Source: Rostratula benghalensis (lineage: Eukaryota > Chordata > Aves > Charadriiformes > Rostratulidae). Taken from it: 64,000 nucleotides of DNA. Made by a program: the position numbers and the translations under genes. Where the stretch lies: NCBI GenBank assembly GCA_013399305.1, contig VXAI01000375.1, positions 435,947 through 499,946 of the forward strand, given 5' to 3'. The notes under the pieces are model-generated. The model saw nothing but the letters and a program-made list of their open reading frames with translations. It was not told the DNA's origin and did no database searches. Of the stretch, positions 51,341 to 63,527 are shown in pieces. Within the stretch, counting starts at the first letter, position 1. Each line of letters begins with the position of its first letter.

Positions 51341-53086
51341 GGCATGAGATAATTGGAAATTTGAGCTTTGAGCAATAGCATCTTTGCAGTTTGCAGTAGC
51401 TAGAACACAGACCTTCAGTGTTTCCTATGCCAGGACACCTCATGGAGGGATCTACCTTTAAAAATACCGCTCTGCTTTTGTAGAGCTGCTCAGCTTTCCC
51501 ATATTGGGAAGAGAGGCCTGATTCCTGTCATGCTAAGGTGAGAACAGTGTAATTGAAAAATTAATCAAAATAGCTTCCAATTTCCCTAGGTATATATAAC
51601 AGGAGATTCTGGGTTCTGGTTTCACTTAAACATGCGCATTTTTATTCAAGATAGTTGGCACTGAGCAAAGCACCCATACTGATGACCTGAGCAGCATCTT
51701 CTGCTTGGAAGCATCTGTTTCATTATTCCTTTACCCACTGCTGCATGTTGGACACAAAGTGCTTCTCCAAACACCTTGTGGTGCAAAGAGCAGAAGCATT
51801 ACTTTTCTCAGTTACTGGTCCATTGCTCTGTTGTTACATAATCTTAGTTTCACTGGACTTGTGAAGAAACAGGCATGTGGCATGAGGCTAAGGAAGCATG
51901 GGATTTGGGAGCATATTCATCAGTCGAAGGCATTCACGTAGGACTGATGCATGAAGTTATCTCACAGAGCAGATAATCTGAGTCCTTGCCCTCTTCTCTC
52001 ATCATGTTAGATGAAAGTGTTTTGTATAAATTTAGGCAGTTTTTCTTTTATAAATTCTACTAAAACAAAGTGGTAATTAATTTTCAGAATAAGCAGCTAA
52101 GTAATCACAACCCTCACACTGTAAGCTTCAGCGTGCTTCTGACAGACTCCTCTAAAACAGAACATGTAAATGGCCTGTTAATAATTGCTTATTGCATTGA
52201 TTTACTGAGGCCATCTTATTTTATGATCATTTGTATTTATTCTCCATAAATTCTCATGCTTTCATTTTCTACTAGTATCTTCCTAGCATCTTCAGTGGAC
52301 TGGCCCAAAGAACACCTACTTTTTAAGCATACTTTTTGCACATTAATAGGAAAGAGGGAAAGAAGATCAGCTTTCTGAACAGGCAGCAATAAAAACCCAA
52401 GTAACGATACTTTGCTCAATGTTGGGCATATGACTTGAGGCACTTCCCAGAAAACAAATCTCATCCATTTGACGTATAGAGAAATAGAAATCAGGAAGTG
52501 TTGCTAAACTTCTAGAGGTGGCAGTGGTAGAAGTAAAAGTAAGATAAGTCCAATATATGAGGCCTATAGCTATTTCCTTACTCCTATATGTTCTTGTTTA
52601 TGTTGTTTAGCTATGTCTTTGATGAGGAGAGATTTTGCAGAAGCCACAACAGCTGGTCAGGTGTCCTGCTCCAAAGTGAAGGAGCCTACCCTGGTTGTGG
52701 TAGGTTTTTTGTAATGAGGAGGTAAGCGGTTTGTTCAGAGCATCTGAGTGCATTACGCACCTTTTCGGAGAACAGCAGAGCACACAGGGAATGCAGCTGT
52801 GTCAGAGAGTTTCAGTACATGCCTCAGTGCAAGTCCCTCTGGCATCTGTGGGGTATCTTTCTTTTTGATGTTAATTGTTTATAAAAAGCATCTCAGGTGT
52901 TGGGAAACTAATAGCTTCTTCTAGTTTGTTCTGCAGTAGAGCTTTGGTATCTGTTTTCAGGCCATGCCTACATCATCTAGGCTTTGGAGGAGTTCTTCAA
53001 CATCCTAAGAGCACCCTAGTTACTATGCCGTGGGCAAACCTCAGGAATGTTCAATCCATCCCCATGTAGTCTCTTGTGTCTAACCA

Positions 53087-53211
53087 TAAAAACACAGAAT
53101 ATTACAAAAATCACTAAATGGTAGGGATTGGAAACAACCTCTAGAGAACATCTAGTCCAACCTCCCTGCTAAAGCGGGTTGCACAGTATCATGTCCAGAT
53201 GAGTTTTGAAT
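53087..53211 (-). mobile_element. CR1 LINE 3' tail
   Basis: Reverse complement of a CR1 3' end. It reads CACAGAATATTAC, then GGGATTGGAAACAACCTCT, then 'CATCTAGTCCAACCTCCCTG' and the adjoining end of ORF2 up to GAGTTTTGAATAT. It is interrupted at about 53211 by a second CR1 tail. Confidence 0.75.
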
Positions 53212-53283
53212 ATACTGAGTTGAAAGGGACCCTTAAGGATTGATCATCAAGTCCAACTCCCTGCTCCTCACAGGGGAGCCATG
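53212..53283 (-). mobile_element. CR1 LINE 3' tail, second copy
   Basis: A second CR1-type tail in the same orientation (TTGAAAGGGACCCTTAAGG, then AAGTCCAACTCCCTGCTC). It directly abuts the preceding copy and the ERV fragment on its other side. It belongs to a different CR1 subfamily from its neighbour, judging by the sequence near the 3' end. Confidence 0.6.
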
Positions 53284-53900
53284 GTGGGTTTGAGGTGGTG
53301 TGATATACAGCCAATTCAACAGGCTACCCCATATCAATATTTCACACACCTTCCTCTATGCCAGAGAGGCTTTATCCACTTGGCTGTTTGATCAAAGGTA
53401 CATATTTTGCATTTGTGGATAACCTGTGCAATGGTGTCAATGCTCAAGTCCCACAGTGTCCTGAGGATGGAAAATAGGTCTGTAGCTAAAACCAGAATGG
53501 ACCCCTGTGCTGTCCCTGTTCTGTTCTTCACCAAGATCTCTTTGGTCCCAGGGACGGTCACAACACTGTGCTTACAGGCATTACAAGCATACATCAAAGG
53601 GACAAGGTGGGGATATATTTTTCAAGGAAGACTGAGCACTGTGGAGAGCCAAAGACATCGGTAGAGGGATGATGCTGCTTGAGGGGTTTTCAAGCAGCAT
53701 TAGGTACTCTTATCAATCTTAGTAGTGGCAACATTGCCTGCTTAAATGTTCACCTTTCAGAGTAAGCCAGGGTGAGCAAGACGACAAGCTCCTCTTTCCC
53801 CAGTACCTCTATGTTAGTCTGTTGAGGCAAGTGCTTTGATTTGAGCCACAGGGACAATGACACTGCTTTGCCCACCATTCACGCAAGTGGGGATAGACAA
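53284..53900 (-). pseudogene. Degraded endogenous retrovirus pol fragment (integrase N-terminal region)
   Basis: The minus strand carries an open stretch at 53334-53597 (87 codons). Its C-terminal half resembles the start of retroviral integrase, with an H-x-C-x2-C cluster (H61, C63, C66) followed by a basic segment and PLW. The similarity appears to continue past a stop codon towards 53284, and weakly upstream to about 53900, with several stops. This is an old, inactive ERV copy; the avian ERVL-like group is my best guess. No LTR, gag or env was recognised next to it. Two CR1 tails adjoin its downstream end. Confidence 0.55.
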
Positions 53901-56034
53901 CATTGGTTTTTTTTTGGTTTTTTTTTTTCAGGCAGCCATAGCAGTCGTTTTTTGATCTTCATAGAAACAACACATGAGACTTCAGGGTATCTTGGTCCTT
54001 AGTCAGACAGCACTGAGGTGATGTAAGGGATCTAAAAGGCATGGAAATCAGTATGTTCTGGTCCTCAAGTATTCAGAAACAGCCAGCTGTGCTCCGTAGT
54101 GGTGTTCAGGTAGACCAAGCCTATATAAGGAGCTACTGGTTACTGTGGCCTATGTGAGCTCCTAGAAATAGGTGCACACAGACCTTGGAAGAGCAGTAGA
54201 GAGCTAGTGTAAGTTCAGCTCCTGGGCTTGTTCCCTCCTGCCCATGGAAAGCACTGATCAAGCGGTAAGCCTTACTCAAGGCTATGGGGAGAGTTACTGG
54301 GACGTGATGGAACAGGTAAATACAGGGTAGGGATGTTATTTGGAGGCCTCTCTCAGCTGTGCTGCAAAGGTTTGTGTGTTCAAGATGGAGTTTTGGGGTG
54401 CCTAGGCAATGCATTGGGCCATTTGGAAGACCCTGCTGTGTGGAAGCTCTGGAAGGGCTGCTGGAGCACCACTTGCTGGGGATGAAGTTGAGGAGTCACC
54501 AGTAGTGGCTGGAGGGAGAAGAGAGAGGAATGGGGAGAAAAATTTCATGGTAAACTGTCTCTGAGTATGTGCAGTTATTTCTCCAGTCTTGACTTACAGC
54601 AGAAAATGTCTGACAGTTATTTCTAGAATCTGGGAATTACTTATTAGTAAGGACGATTCAGTACTCTGATGCAATATCCCTCTGGAGTCACTGAACTCAA
54701 TATCTGCATCAACTGTCCTACCATCCCTTCCAGAACTGCTGGGAGTGCCTTTCAGTACTGTTGGCATTAATGTCAGTTGTTTCACCAGGAAGCAGCAGGA
54801 ATCAGTGAGCTACTTTCTCAGCCTGAATTAAAGGTACGATTTTATTGAGGAGTTATTATGTGGTGCTTCTTTTTCATCTAACAGATCATTAGCTGACTGA
54901 AGCACTTTGCTCTGACCTAACTTTCTCTTTGATATATTTTACTTTTAATAGTTGAGTACAGTTTTGGCAATAAATGATCAGACATTTAATCCAAAAATGG
55001 TCAATACATCAGGTGGGAACTGAAAGCACACCAGCTCATGTTGGTAGAAGAAAGTCTTTAGAGAAGGTTATGTTATTATTGTTAATTTTATTTTTGCCAG
55101 AGATGTGATGGACTCTTCAAATGCTCAAGCTATTTTTTCATGACCGTATTGTTTTCAGTCTTTGAGTGTTGCTTGACCCATTTTGCACATAATTAACAAA
55201 GAACATTGTATAAGGGCTCTTTCAGTGGATGACCTATCAGTATGGATGGGGCAGAAATGTGTAATGAGGGTCTGACTGATTTAAATTATTGGCCAGTGGA
55301 CTCTCTTGATTTGAGTGGGTTTGATTGTGAGGATGTTCGTGTTAATGGGGCATCACTGAGTGATTGTCAGACTGCATAGGCTGAGAGAGATGTCAGCTTT
55401 AGAAAAGCCCTACAAAGTAGATAAAAGAAAAGTGTTTTTCTTTAGTGACCAATATTAAACATTCATGCAGTTTTCAACTTTCTCTGCTCCTGCTTGTATC
55501 ATCAGGTTCACAATAAAATTTCATATTCATTTCATGATCCAGCCCAGCTGGTGGACTTTGTGTTGAGCAAAAAAATGAAAAATCAGGTAAAATCACTTAT
55601 CTGGGAACTTACACTGTGGCATCTTTGTCAAAGTTTTGTCATTCCATGTTGGAGGAGGTGCAGGCTTGAGTGAGGTCTTAAATGCAATCATTTTACCTCA
55701 CTAACTTAAAGTGATCTGATCCTTCGGAAATATCAGTTTTCCCCATCTGGTATTTAAAAGTCAAAAAACCCAAACCCAACCTATTTATCTCTAAGTGAGC
55801 AGTTAAGGAGTCAGATGCAGAGGAAAAAAACGGCACATTCAAAATACTTTTATGCAGCCATGGTGATTCAAAGCTTCTGTGAGCGTCCCCCTGCCCTGTG
55901 CCAGGTCCCCTGAACTGGGGGAATTTGATTCCCTCAGTTTCCCCAGACAAAGTGTCTGCACTTAAGTGTGCAAAGTAGAAGGACTCTTAGAGGAAAGCTG
56001 CCATTTCTTATATAAAATCAACGTGCTGCTGACC

Positions 56035-56215
56035 AAAAAAAAAAAAAAAAATAAAAATGATGACCTGCATCCAGCTTTGCTCCTGTTTTTAAATCCTGCT
56101 CCAGTCCTTCTATTAGCTGAACTGGGATCTCTGGCCATGTCAGAATTATTTCTACAGTGGTTTTTTTTCTTTAAAAAAAAAAAAGATCCAGCTACTAAAA
56201 AAAAAAAAAAAAGAT
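56035..56215 (+). repeat. Cluster of three poly-A tracts
   Basis: A runs of roughly 17, 12 and 16 bases lie within 180 bp, with a T8 run between the first two. They make a spurious Lys-rich ORF here. Confidence 0.9.
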
Positions 56216-59200
56216 ATTTGTGAAAAAGTACATTTAATGTTGCTGACCCTTTTTTTTTGAGAACTTGGTACTATTTTCTCTGCTACTGAGTCTCTCTGGG
56301 CTTGGGAAAGTATCTTAAAATCCCAACCATAACTTGTGCAGCTCCCCTGGGAGCACATTCACAACGCATCAGGACAGTCTCAAAGAGGCTGCCGACAGTT
56401 AAAGATCAAATAGCAGAGAGAGGAAAGGTTGCCCTCCTCCAAAACTGCAGGGACTGACCGGTTGCCCCCGGGACAGGAGAGCAAAGTGTTTGCACACTAT
56501 GCAGGTGGCATAGGTCACTGCTGAAAGCTCTCATGGTACCTTGGTCCTAATCTGCCTCATTTGATCACAAGCGGTTGCCTGCAGCCACAAGAAGCTGCCT
56601 GCTCCCACACTTAGCAAACAGGATTTTTCCCCCATTTCTAGCTGAGTTTCTGTTTTTAGCTACTCCCTAGCAGCTGAGCAGCCAGGCACAAAGAAAAGGT
56701 CATTTTTTATCATGTTGGTGCAAGGTTTTCTTTTTGTCTTCCCTGCCCAGAGGTTGAGTATCATGTGTGGTTTAATAAAATAGGATGTTGTGGGAGAAGT
56801 TAGTGGGTGGGTCAGGCCCTCTCAGCGAGAAGGCTTTTTTAATTAAAGGCTGCTGCTGAGAAACCTCTCAACTCTCACCCAGGTGTATCCTCGCTAGCAC
56901 TCAATCAGCCCCTGGGAGAAGGGACCACAAAGCAACAGAGGTGGGGGAAAATTGGATTGGTGGTGTGGTGTGTCTTCTGTTTTTGCAACTTCCTCACTAA
57001 AAATAGTTGAAGTACAGAGAAATCTAGTGTCCCACAATTGATGTGGTGATATGTATCTTACTGAAGTAGCTTATTTGCATGTAAGATGCACAAGAATCTT
57101 GTGTGGTGCCATAGCAGGTACACTGTGAAGGCTGCCTGCTGCTCAGCTGTAAAAACGAGCAGTCAGGTCAGTCAGTCATTCTGCTTTGATGGTCTCACAC
57201 AGGGCTCACAATGCAGCCAAGTCTCTACTGCTTTTCCTTTTTCAGTTCTTGCTCTTCTTAGATGGCAAACTCACTCAAGGCTGTTGGCAAGGACCTTGTG
57301 GCGCAGACAAAGATAAAGTGTGAGTACATCTCTCTTCTGTGTAACTGTTTTAAAGCCACAGGGGAACCCCAGGAGGTCTAATGGTAGGAAGAGGAGTGAT
57401 TCCACCTGTGTATGTGCTACAGCTCCATGGGACAGGTACTGGGTGGTACTTCTGGGGTTTTATGGAGAGTTTTCACAGGGTAAACTTTGATGAAGAGCAA
57501 TCGCTTTGCTTCATACAGCTGTTCCTTGCTGTGTAATTTCTTAATTTCTGTGTGGTTTGGTTGTTTGTTTTTTAATTTGTCCCATTTCAAGTGTCTTGGT
57601 GGTTAGGGGGCTCTTACCCCATGGACTTCCCTGCAGTCAATCTTTTTGTTGCTGGGAAGTTTTCTGTTTGTTAGCATTTTGCAACTGTTTCACCCTCAGT
57701 GAAAGTGATTAAAAAGGCATAATTCCATAGTTTCTTCCTTCAAATACCTTCTTCTCAGATATATGTGTTTTTTTACTCAGGAATCTTATTTTTCTGCTTC
57801 CACCTTTGCCTGTCCATTAGCAAATAAGCGCTCATTAGAAATATGTTCTTTCCTGTGTATTGTTTTCCAGGCTTATTAGGTTGGGAGGGAGCTCACTGTA
57901 AGGCACTAGGTGTATAAGTAGTATCAGAACTATTTCTGCAGTTACCCAGTCTGGGGAGTTGGTGTGTGTCAGCTGGAGCTAACTAAGAATTCTCCTGAAT
58001 TAAAAGTGGTGCTCTGTCAGTTATTATTAAAGACCCCTGGGGTGGGAGGAAAGGAGAACTCCTGTGCAGTTTGGCAGCAATATACAGTGATAACCACCTG
58101 CTTTTCCTGCACAAAGCACTGACAAATTATTACTGATTCACAGCTGTTAATGTTTAACTAGGTCCCAAACTCTGACTTGTGAGTTTGCATAAAATCTGGT
58201 GTAGGCCCCATTTTGTGATAGAGGCTGTTGAAGACCAATATTTTACTGTTTTGCAATGTTTTAATTCTCAGATAAACTGTTATGCTTTTATTGCATATGA
58301 AAGTATGGAGAAGTTATGACTGTATTTTTCACATGCAAGATGTTAGGTTTAGCTTCCTCATTCATGCATTCTTGTGTTTGGTTTCTCAAAGAAGTCTTCA
58401 ACTACCTTTTGTTATTAGGTGGAAAGTCCCACCATCTTTGGATTTTATTTATTTATTTAAGACAAACTGGAAGCACCACAATTTAAGAAGGGGGCTGAGC
58501 ACCCTTACTGAATGCATGCAAATTGGTGGCAGAGCTGCAGGTGCCAGGTCACCCTTGTCCTTGGGGCACAAATCCTCTTGCTGCAGCAGGTCTCACTCCT
58601 GACATGACACTTTGCCTCCCACCTCTGCCCAGCCCTCCCTGCGCCAACATCACCTCTTTGCCTTCCCCGTGCTTTTTCTGCCACCCCGTCCCAAGGGGAT
58701 ATTAAACACTCTGTGGAAGCAGCTTCTCTTTGTCATATCTCTGTGTCTTATCCAAAAGAAACCAGTACATAACTCCTCCTTGGCTTACAGCTGAGCAGAC
58801 GGACATAGATGTAACCTGGCAACTTATGTATCTCTTCATGGCATGGGTTTCTCTTGGCCAGCCCTCTCAAGATGTAACTGGACTTGATTGTCTCATCTAT
58901 GAGACTTTGATGGCTTATAGAGAGAGCAGTTTGGCTTCATGGGCTACTGCTGGGGAGGAGCTCTGCTGCGTGCCACTGTGGTGGCCCAAGGGCTGTGGCT
59001 GAGATGGTCTGGGCAGGAGAGGTTACAGGGAGAAGATGTGGCAGAAGGATGTGCTCTATCCAAGCGCCATCCTTCTGTCCGATCTGCCAGGATGTCTGCA
59101 GCTCCCGGCTGAACAACAGACTCCAGCCAGGCAAAGCTTCCCAGAGCAGCTGTTGGTTTCTTAATCAGTTGAACTGGATGGGTTTCTTCCCACCTCCTCT

Positions 59201-59319
59201 TCCTGGAGTTTTACTGCTTGACATGAAGCTGTTGGAATCTGGAGAAAAGCAATTAATGATGGACTTGGGGTTTTTGACTGACATAGTAATTATGCTGGCA
59301 AATGTAATTTTCCTTGCAT

Positions 59320-59475
59320 ATTAGGGATGGGATTATTTTAAGGAGATCGCATTAATGTGCTGTTCACCAACAAAGAGCTCAGAGATGTCGTCTTTAATAA
59401 GATTAGTGCGGAGGTCATAATGCACAAAGCTGCTAGGGTGATATATTCAAGTTTCTGTTTTAAAGAAATGCGTTA
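59320..59475. promoter_or_regulatory. Candidate conserved non-coding element
   Basis: In a CpG-poor desert this 150-bp piece keeps several CpGs (ATCGCATTAA, GTCGTC, TGCGGAGG) and carries ATTA/GATTA cores and an AGGTCA half-site (59412-59417). Retained CpGs in AT-rich DNA often mark constrained elements. No coding signal. Confidence 0.3.
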
Positions 59476-59734
59476 TTTTCTGCTGTCTGGTAAAGCCATA
59501 CAGGAGTAGATAGATTTAATTTAAAAAGATGGAGACCTGACGTTTACTCATTTCCTGGTAGTTAGCAGATAACCTATGTGCTTGTCTTCCTCTGTTCAGG
59601 TGCTGTACACCAGCAATGAAACCCCAGGGTTCAAGAGGGAGCCTGGAGCAGACAGCTGAGGACAAGCAGGAAAGTAGCACCCCTGAAATCCCTCTTAGAT
59701 CAGTGATTTGTCTCCTGTATGAGCATGACACTCT

Positions 59735-59825
59735 ACTGTCAGTTTCTCTTTGTCTATCTATAACATGTGGATCATAATTGTCCAGAGCACATCTAAGATT
59801 AATGTCTGTTTGTGCAGTGCTCCAG
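59735..59825 (+). repeat. MIR-like ancient SINE fragment
   Basis: TCAGTTTCTCTTTGTCTATC, then GTGGATCATAATTGTCC, then TTGTGCAGTGCTC follow the MIR 3' half in order. Degenerate. Confidence 0.4.
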
Positions 59826-62009
59826 CTTCTTTGGAGCAAGGTCTGCATCCCTTGTCAGGGAGCACAGGTGCTGCCATTGTCTATGGCCTGTTCTGCCCTG
59901 AAGGGGAGGAAGTGGTAATGCAGAGGAATAGAAAGAGGTGCTGTGTGTTCGGTTGCAATTTGATTAATTTGTGAGAATTCAGGTGTTTCTGGGTCACCAT
60001 TTAGGAAATGCAGTTGTTTTTTCTGGTTGTGCAAGAGTTCTTCCACTCCCTGATGATGCCTGTGGGGTGGTTTTGGGTAAGCCAGAGAGTGACACTGCTA
60101 AAAACATTCAGGCAGCTTTCGCCTTCCTGACTCCACTCACATCTGTCTACCATCTGTTTTGATTTTGCCTCTGCTGTGCTACTTGTAAACATCCTCTTGA
60201 AACATCCAGGGCATGGACAGCTTGGGAGCTCCCTTCCTACAGGAGAGGCTGTGAGAGCCAGTCTCCTGCTGCTGCATAAAATGTCAGAGATGCTGACCAG
60301 TGCCAAAGAGGAAAAGCAGCTGGTATTTATTATCAGCACTGCTGGTTTGCAGAAGCATCTCAGTTATGGATCAAGAATCCTTGTCATTGAGGTAAATGTG
60401 AAAAAACAGAGTCCCATCCTGTGGTGTCCTGTGCTGACCCTGCCATAGTAAGCTCTACCGCTGTCTAGAAATGTTAAAGGTTAAAACCACAAGTCAACTC
60501 TGCTGCAAAAAGGGAGATGTGCCAGATGGTAGAGTCTTGAATGTCACTATCGATTTTTACCTGAAAGGCAATGATTTATTGTAATGGAGTGCAGTTTTGC
60601 AAAACCCTTGGGAATTCAGAACCTCTCTTGCACACAAGCTCTGTGTTTAACTCCTTTAGCATTCAAATAAATAAATAAGGAATTGTTTGTCCTGTCAGTT
60701 TTGTGACATCTCATTTACCTTTCAGACAATATGCAGAAATAGGAGTAGGGAAATGCTACTTCAAATTTCTGTAGGTTGAGAGCTTTTTCAGTACAATGGC
60801 AAAGAGCTACATTTAGGAAGCAAATTTTGATGCAATTTGCTTATGAGCTAGATAGAGCCAAGTTGTAACATTATGTTTATTATTCTTATGCATCCCTAAG
60901 TAGAATGGTGCAATAAATCGCAGAGTCCTGGTGCTTTTGCTTATGCTAATAAGGTACTGAGGTATTTGTGCAAGATATTGTGTGTCTACTATTACCAATT
61001 TATGGTTTGAACCCAGGGAAGAGAGGCATTCCTGAGAACATTGTTTTGGTGGACTTCATGAAAACTTAGAGCACAAGATTGTCCCTACGTCCAATATATT
61101 TTTTTGGATGGTATCTTATATAACTTAAATATCGGTCTAAAATTGCAGTCTAAACAGATAAATACATTAATGATGGAGCAGAAGAGCTCTGAGGTGAGCA
61201 GAGGAGGACTTGCATTCATCCTGTTAACACCACAGTTACATTTCTTGGGCAAGGGAGAGTAATAGTTTCTCCTTTTCCCCAAAATACCTTTCTTAAAGGC
61301 CATGAGCAGACATGTAGAAGAAAAACATAATATTTTTTGTTTTTTTAATATACTGCTGTGTCTCTGTTAAGTTGCAAATAGGATTTTCATGCTTCTGGAA
61401 CAGGAAATCTTTTTTTCCAAAAAAAACCTCTTTTGGCTTCACAATATTTGATTACTTTATTTCAACCAGTTGCAAGCATACCAGAATCGCAGTTATGCTG
61501 TTGTATGCGTTCATCCTCTCTGTGTTAAAAAGGCACAAATATAGAAGACCGATGATCAGGCATTCCTTGGTGAGTGTGGAAGGAATTGATAGCCAGTATA
61601 GCTTTTCATCACACCAAAACCCCAATTTCAGATTTCAGAGGTTCTCAGTTTCATCCCCCTAATGTATTGCTGTTATGTCTGATTTTGAAAAAGTCTCTCT
61701 TGCCAAAGAGTAATGCACTTGCATTTTAAATGTAGATAAACCAAGTCAGACTGTCAGCATAGATAGCATTCCACTTTAGTAAATAAATAAAAACATTGAA
61801 CATGTTTCTTTAGTTTGAAAGCTATAAAAATCACTTCATCATCTGCTTGAAGACCAGGATGTTAATTATGCTTTCAATACTAAAGCAAATTAACTCTATT
61901 GCTGTTTGTTAGGCAATACTTCCTTAGAGTAAAGTGAGTATAAAGGCACCACTGGATTACAGTCATAAGAAGTTAGGAGAATGATGTGATTTCAGTGAGT
62001 TACCACAAT

Positions 62010-62190
62010 TTAAGATTGGAAGGGACTATCAGATCATCCCTCCTGACAACCCCAGAAGTCAAGGTTGGGAATGTCATGCTGCTGCACCGGACCTGTAACT
62101 TGAGCTCAGCCAAAGCACTATCCAGCAAGATCTCTGTGTGGGCCATGCAGAGATACCTGCTCAAAGTCATTCTAGGCTAGTCAAAACTAG
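62010..62190 (-). repeat. Possible old CR1 3' end
   Basis: 'TAAGATTGGAAGGGACTATC' followed by AGATCATCCCTCCTGACAAC resembles the reverse complement of a CR1 3' UTR. The terminal octamers are not visible and the rest is too diverged to be sure. Confidence 0.35.
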
Positions 62191-63238
62191 AAGATCTTGC
62201 ACAAGGGTGGCTGGTTGGTAATACGTGATGGGAGGTAGTGAACTGTTTCATAAGACAACGTATCAAACTGCCTACCTGCCTTCTGCTCTTAGGGTCCTCT
62301 GTGTGTTAAACTGGCAGTCACACCACTCTGATCCCCTTTGGGTTTAACCCTTTCTCTGGTTTTCATCGTATCACTTTGGCTCTTTGGAGTCATTGCTTTC
62401 TTTTTATCTGTGTCTCCTGTGTTGTTGGGTGTTCTGTTATTGGTGTTTTACTGCCTGCTTGTACACAACAAATCAAAGGGAAGGACTTTAAGGATGTTTA
62501 GTTATGCATGATTAGTGTTTAGATTTTTTTTGTGTGTGTTTTACTATCACAGTGAGATAGATATGGAGGGAAATGTGCAAAATGTATGCTCAGCCACTGT
62601 TGTAGTTTGTCTGTAATAAGACTGTAGAATATTCTTGTATTTGAAAGACAGAACTTTTCAGCTGATTATAGTTTGACATCCAGCTTGAGTACTTGGCAGC
62701 ATTTAAAAACTGACCTTTTTTCTTTTTAAAAGCTTCTGAAAACTTTTTTCTTAGCAGTTTGACTCTGCAATACCTGGAGTTTTACTGTGATATGCTACCC
62801 TTGGTGCCTGCCTGTGGTGAAGGCTGGCACTGTGCATTTTTTTGCTGCACTTAGGAAAGAGCCTCTCTTGTCTGCAATTCATTAGTGCCAGTAGTGGAGC
62901 TGGCTTCTTGATAGAGGGAAAATTGTGTCCTGCAAATGTGGTCTCTCTCCAAAGACCAAGAATTTTAAGATTCTCCCTCTGCATCCAAAAGCCAGGGACA
63001 GACAACAGGAGAAATAAATCTTAGTGTTGAAGCCCCACAGTTTGGTCTGAGCTGGGCACTCGGGCAGTTTCTCAGAGAGGTCGCTGTTGGCCTCTACCCA
63101 GATGGAACAGAAAGCCTAACTCAGGTTCTACCTACTCACTAGAGGGTCAGAAATAGAGCAGGGCAGCTTCATGACTGTATTTGAAAACATAGATGAGAAC
63201 TGTGTGACAAATTTTCTCTTATACTGGGTTTAGAAGCC

Positions 63239-63521
63239 TGTGGGAACTGAGGCAAAAGAAGGGTTAAGTGTGGTAGAACTAATAGGCCATAAGCCATGGG
63301 AGGCTTAAACAGCTGCTTTGCTGATGAGAAAGTTGTGGGAAGCAACACTCTAGATAAGGATGTACTGCAGTGGGAATGTAACCATTTAGAGTACATGATG
63401 GTGTGAACAAGTAAGGTGGAAAATCACCGGCCTTGGTAGAAAAGTATATAAAGAGCATGCTTGCTTAATAAAGCTGATTTCAGTCCTGCATGTTGGAGTC
63501 CGTACCTTTCAATCCACCTCA
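63239..63521 (+). mobile_element. Solo LTR of an endogenous retrovirus
   Basis: A 283-bp segment starting TGTGGG and ending CCTCA, bounded by GAAGCC (63233-63238) and GAAGCA (63522-63527), an imperfect 6-bp target duplication. Inside are a TATA box TATATAAAG (63445-63453) and a poly-A signal AATAAA (63467-63472) only about 20 bp later, the compact promoter/poly-A arrangement of some avian retroviral LTRs. No internal retroviral sequence or second LTR is present, so it is probably a recombination-derived solo LTR. A 6-bp duplication would suit an ERVK-like group, but the family is not certain. Confidence 0.7.
63445..63472 (+). promoter_or_regulatory. LTR TATA box and poly-A signal
   Basis: TATATAAAG followed by AATAAA with about 13 bp between them, inside the solo LTR. 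The TATA box could still drive transcription rightwards out of the window. Confidence 0.6.
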
Positions 63522-63527
63522 GAAGCA

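Larger units (their letters stand above)
42004..53086. other. Non-coding DNA (gene desert)
   Basis: No gene recognised. The ORFs at 43825-44118 (97 codons) and 50953-51303 (116 codons) match no family I know. A palindrome, a 20-bp duplication and poly-A/T runs are listed separately. Confidence 0.65.
53901..63238. other. Non-coding DNA (gene desert)
   Basis: No gene recognised. 53.9-54.6 kb might hold further unrecognisable ERV remnants. A-tract cluster, MIR-like piece, a possible old CR1 end and one candidate conserved element are listed separately. Confidence 0.65.

Noticed and set aside
54789..54833. 45-bp open segment between CACCAG and GTACGA
   Set aside because: It looks like a microexon but has no family match. 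Decoy splice-site pairs this short are common in 64 kb.
60176..60448. 90-codon ORF with an SAKEEKQL stretch considered as a TRIM44 C-terminal exon
   Set aside because: Only a few residues agree and spacing to the other TRIM44 landmarks is wrong, with no acceptor in place.
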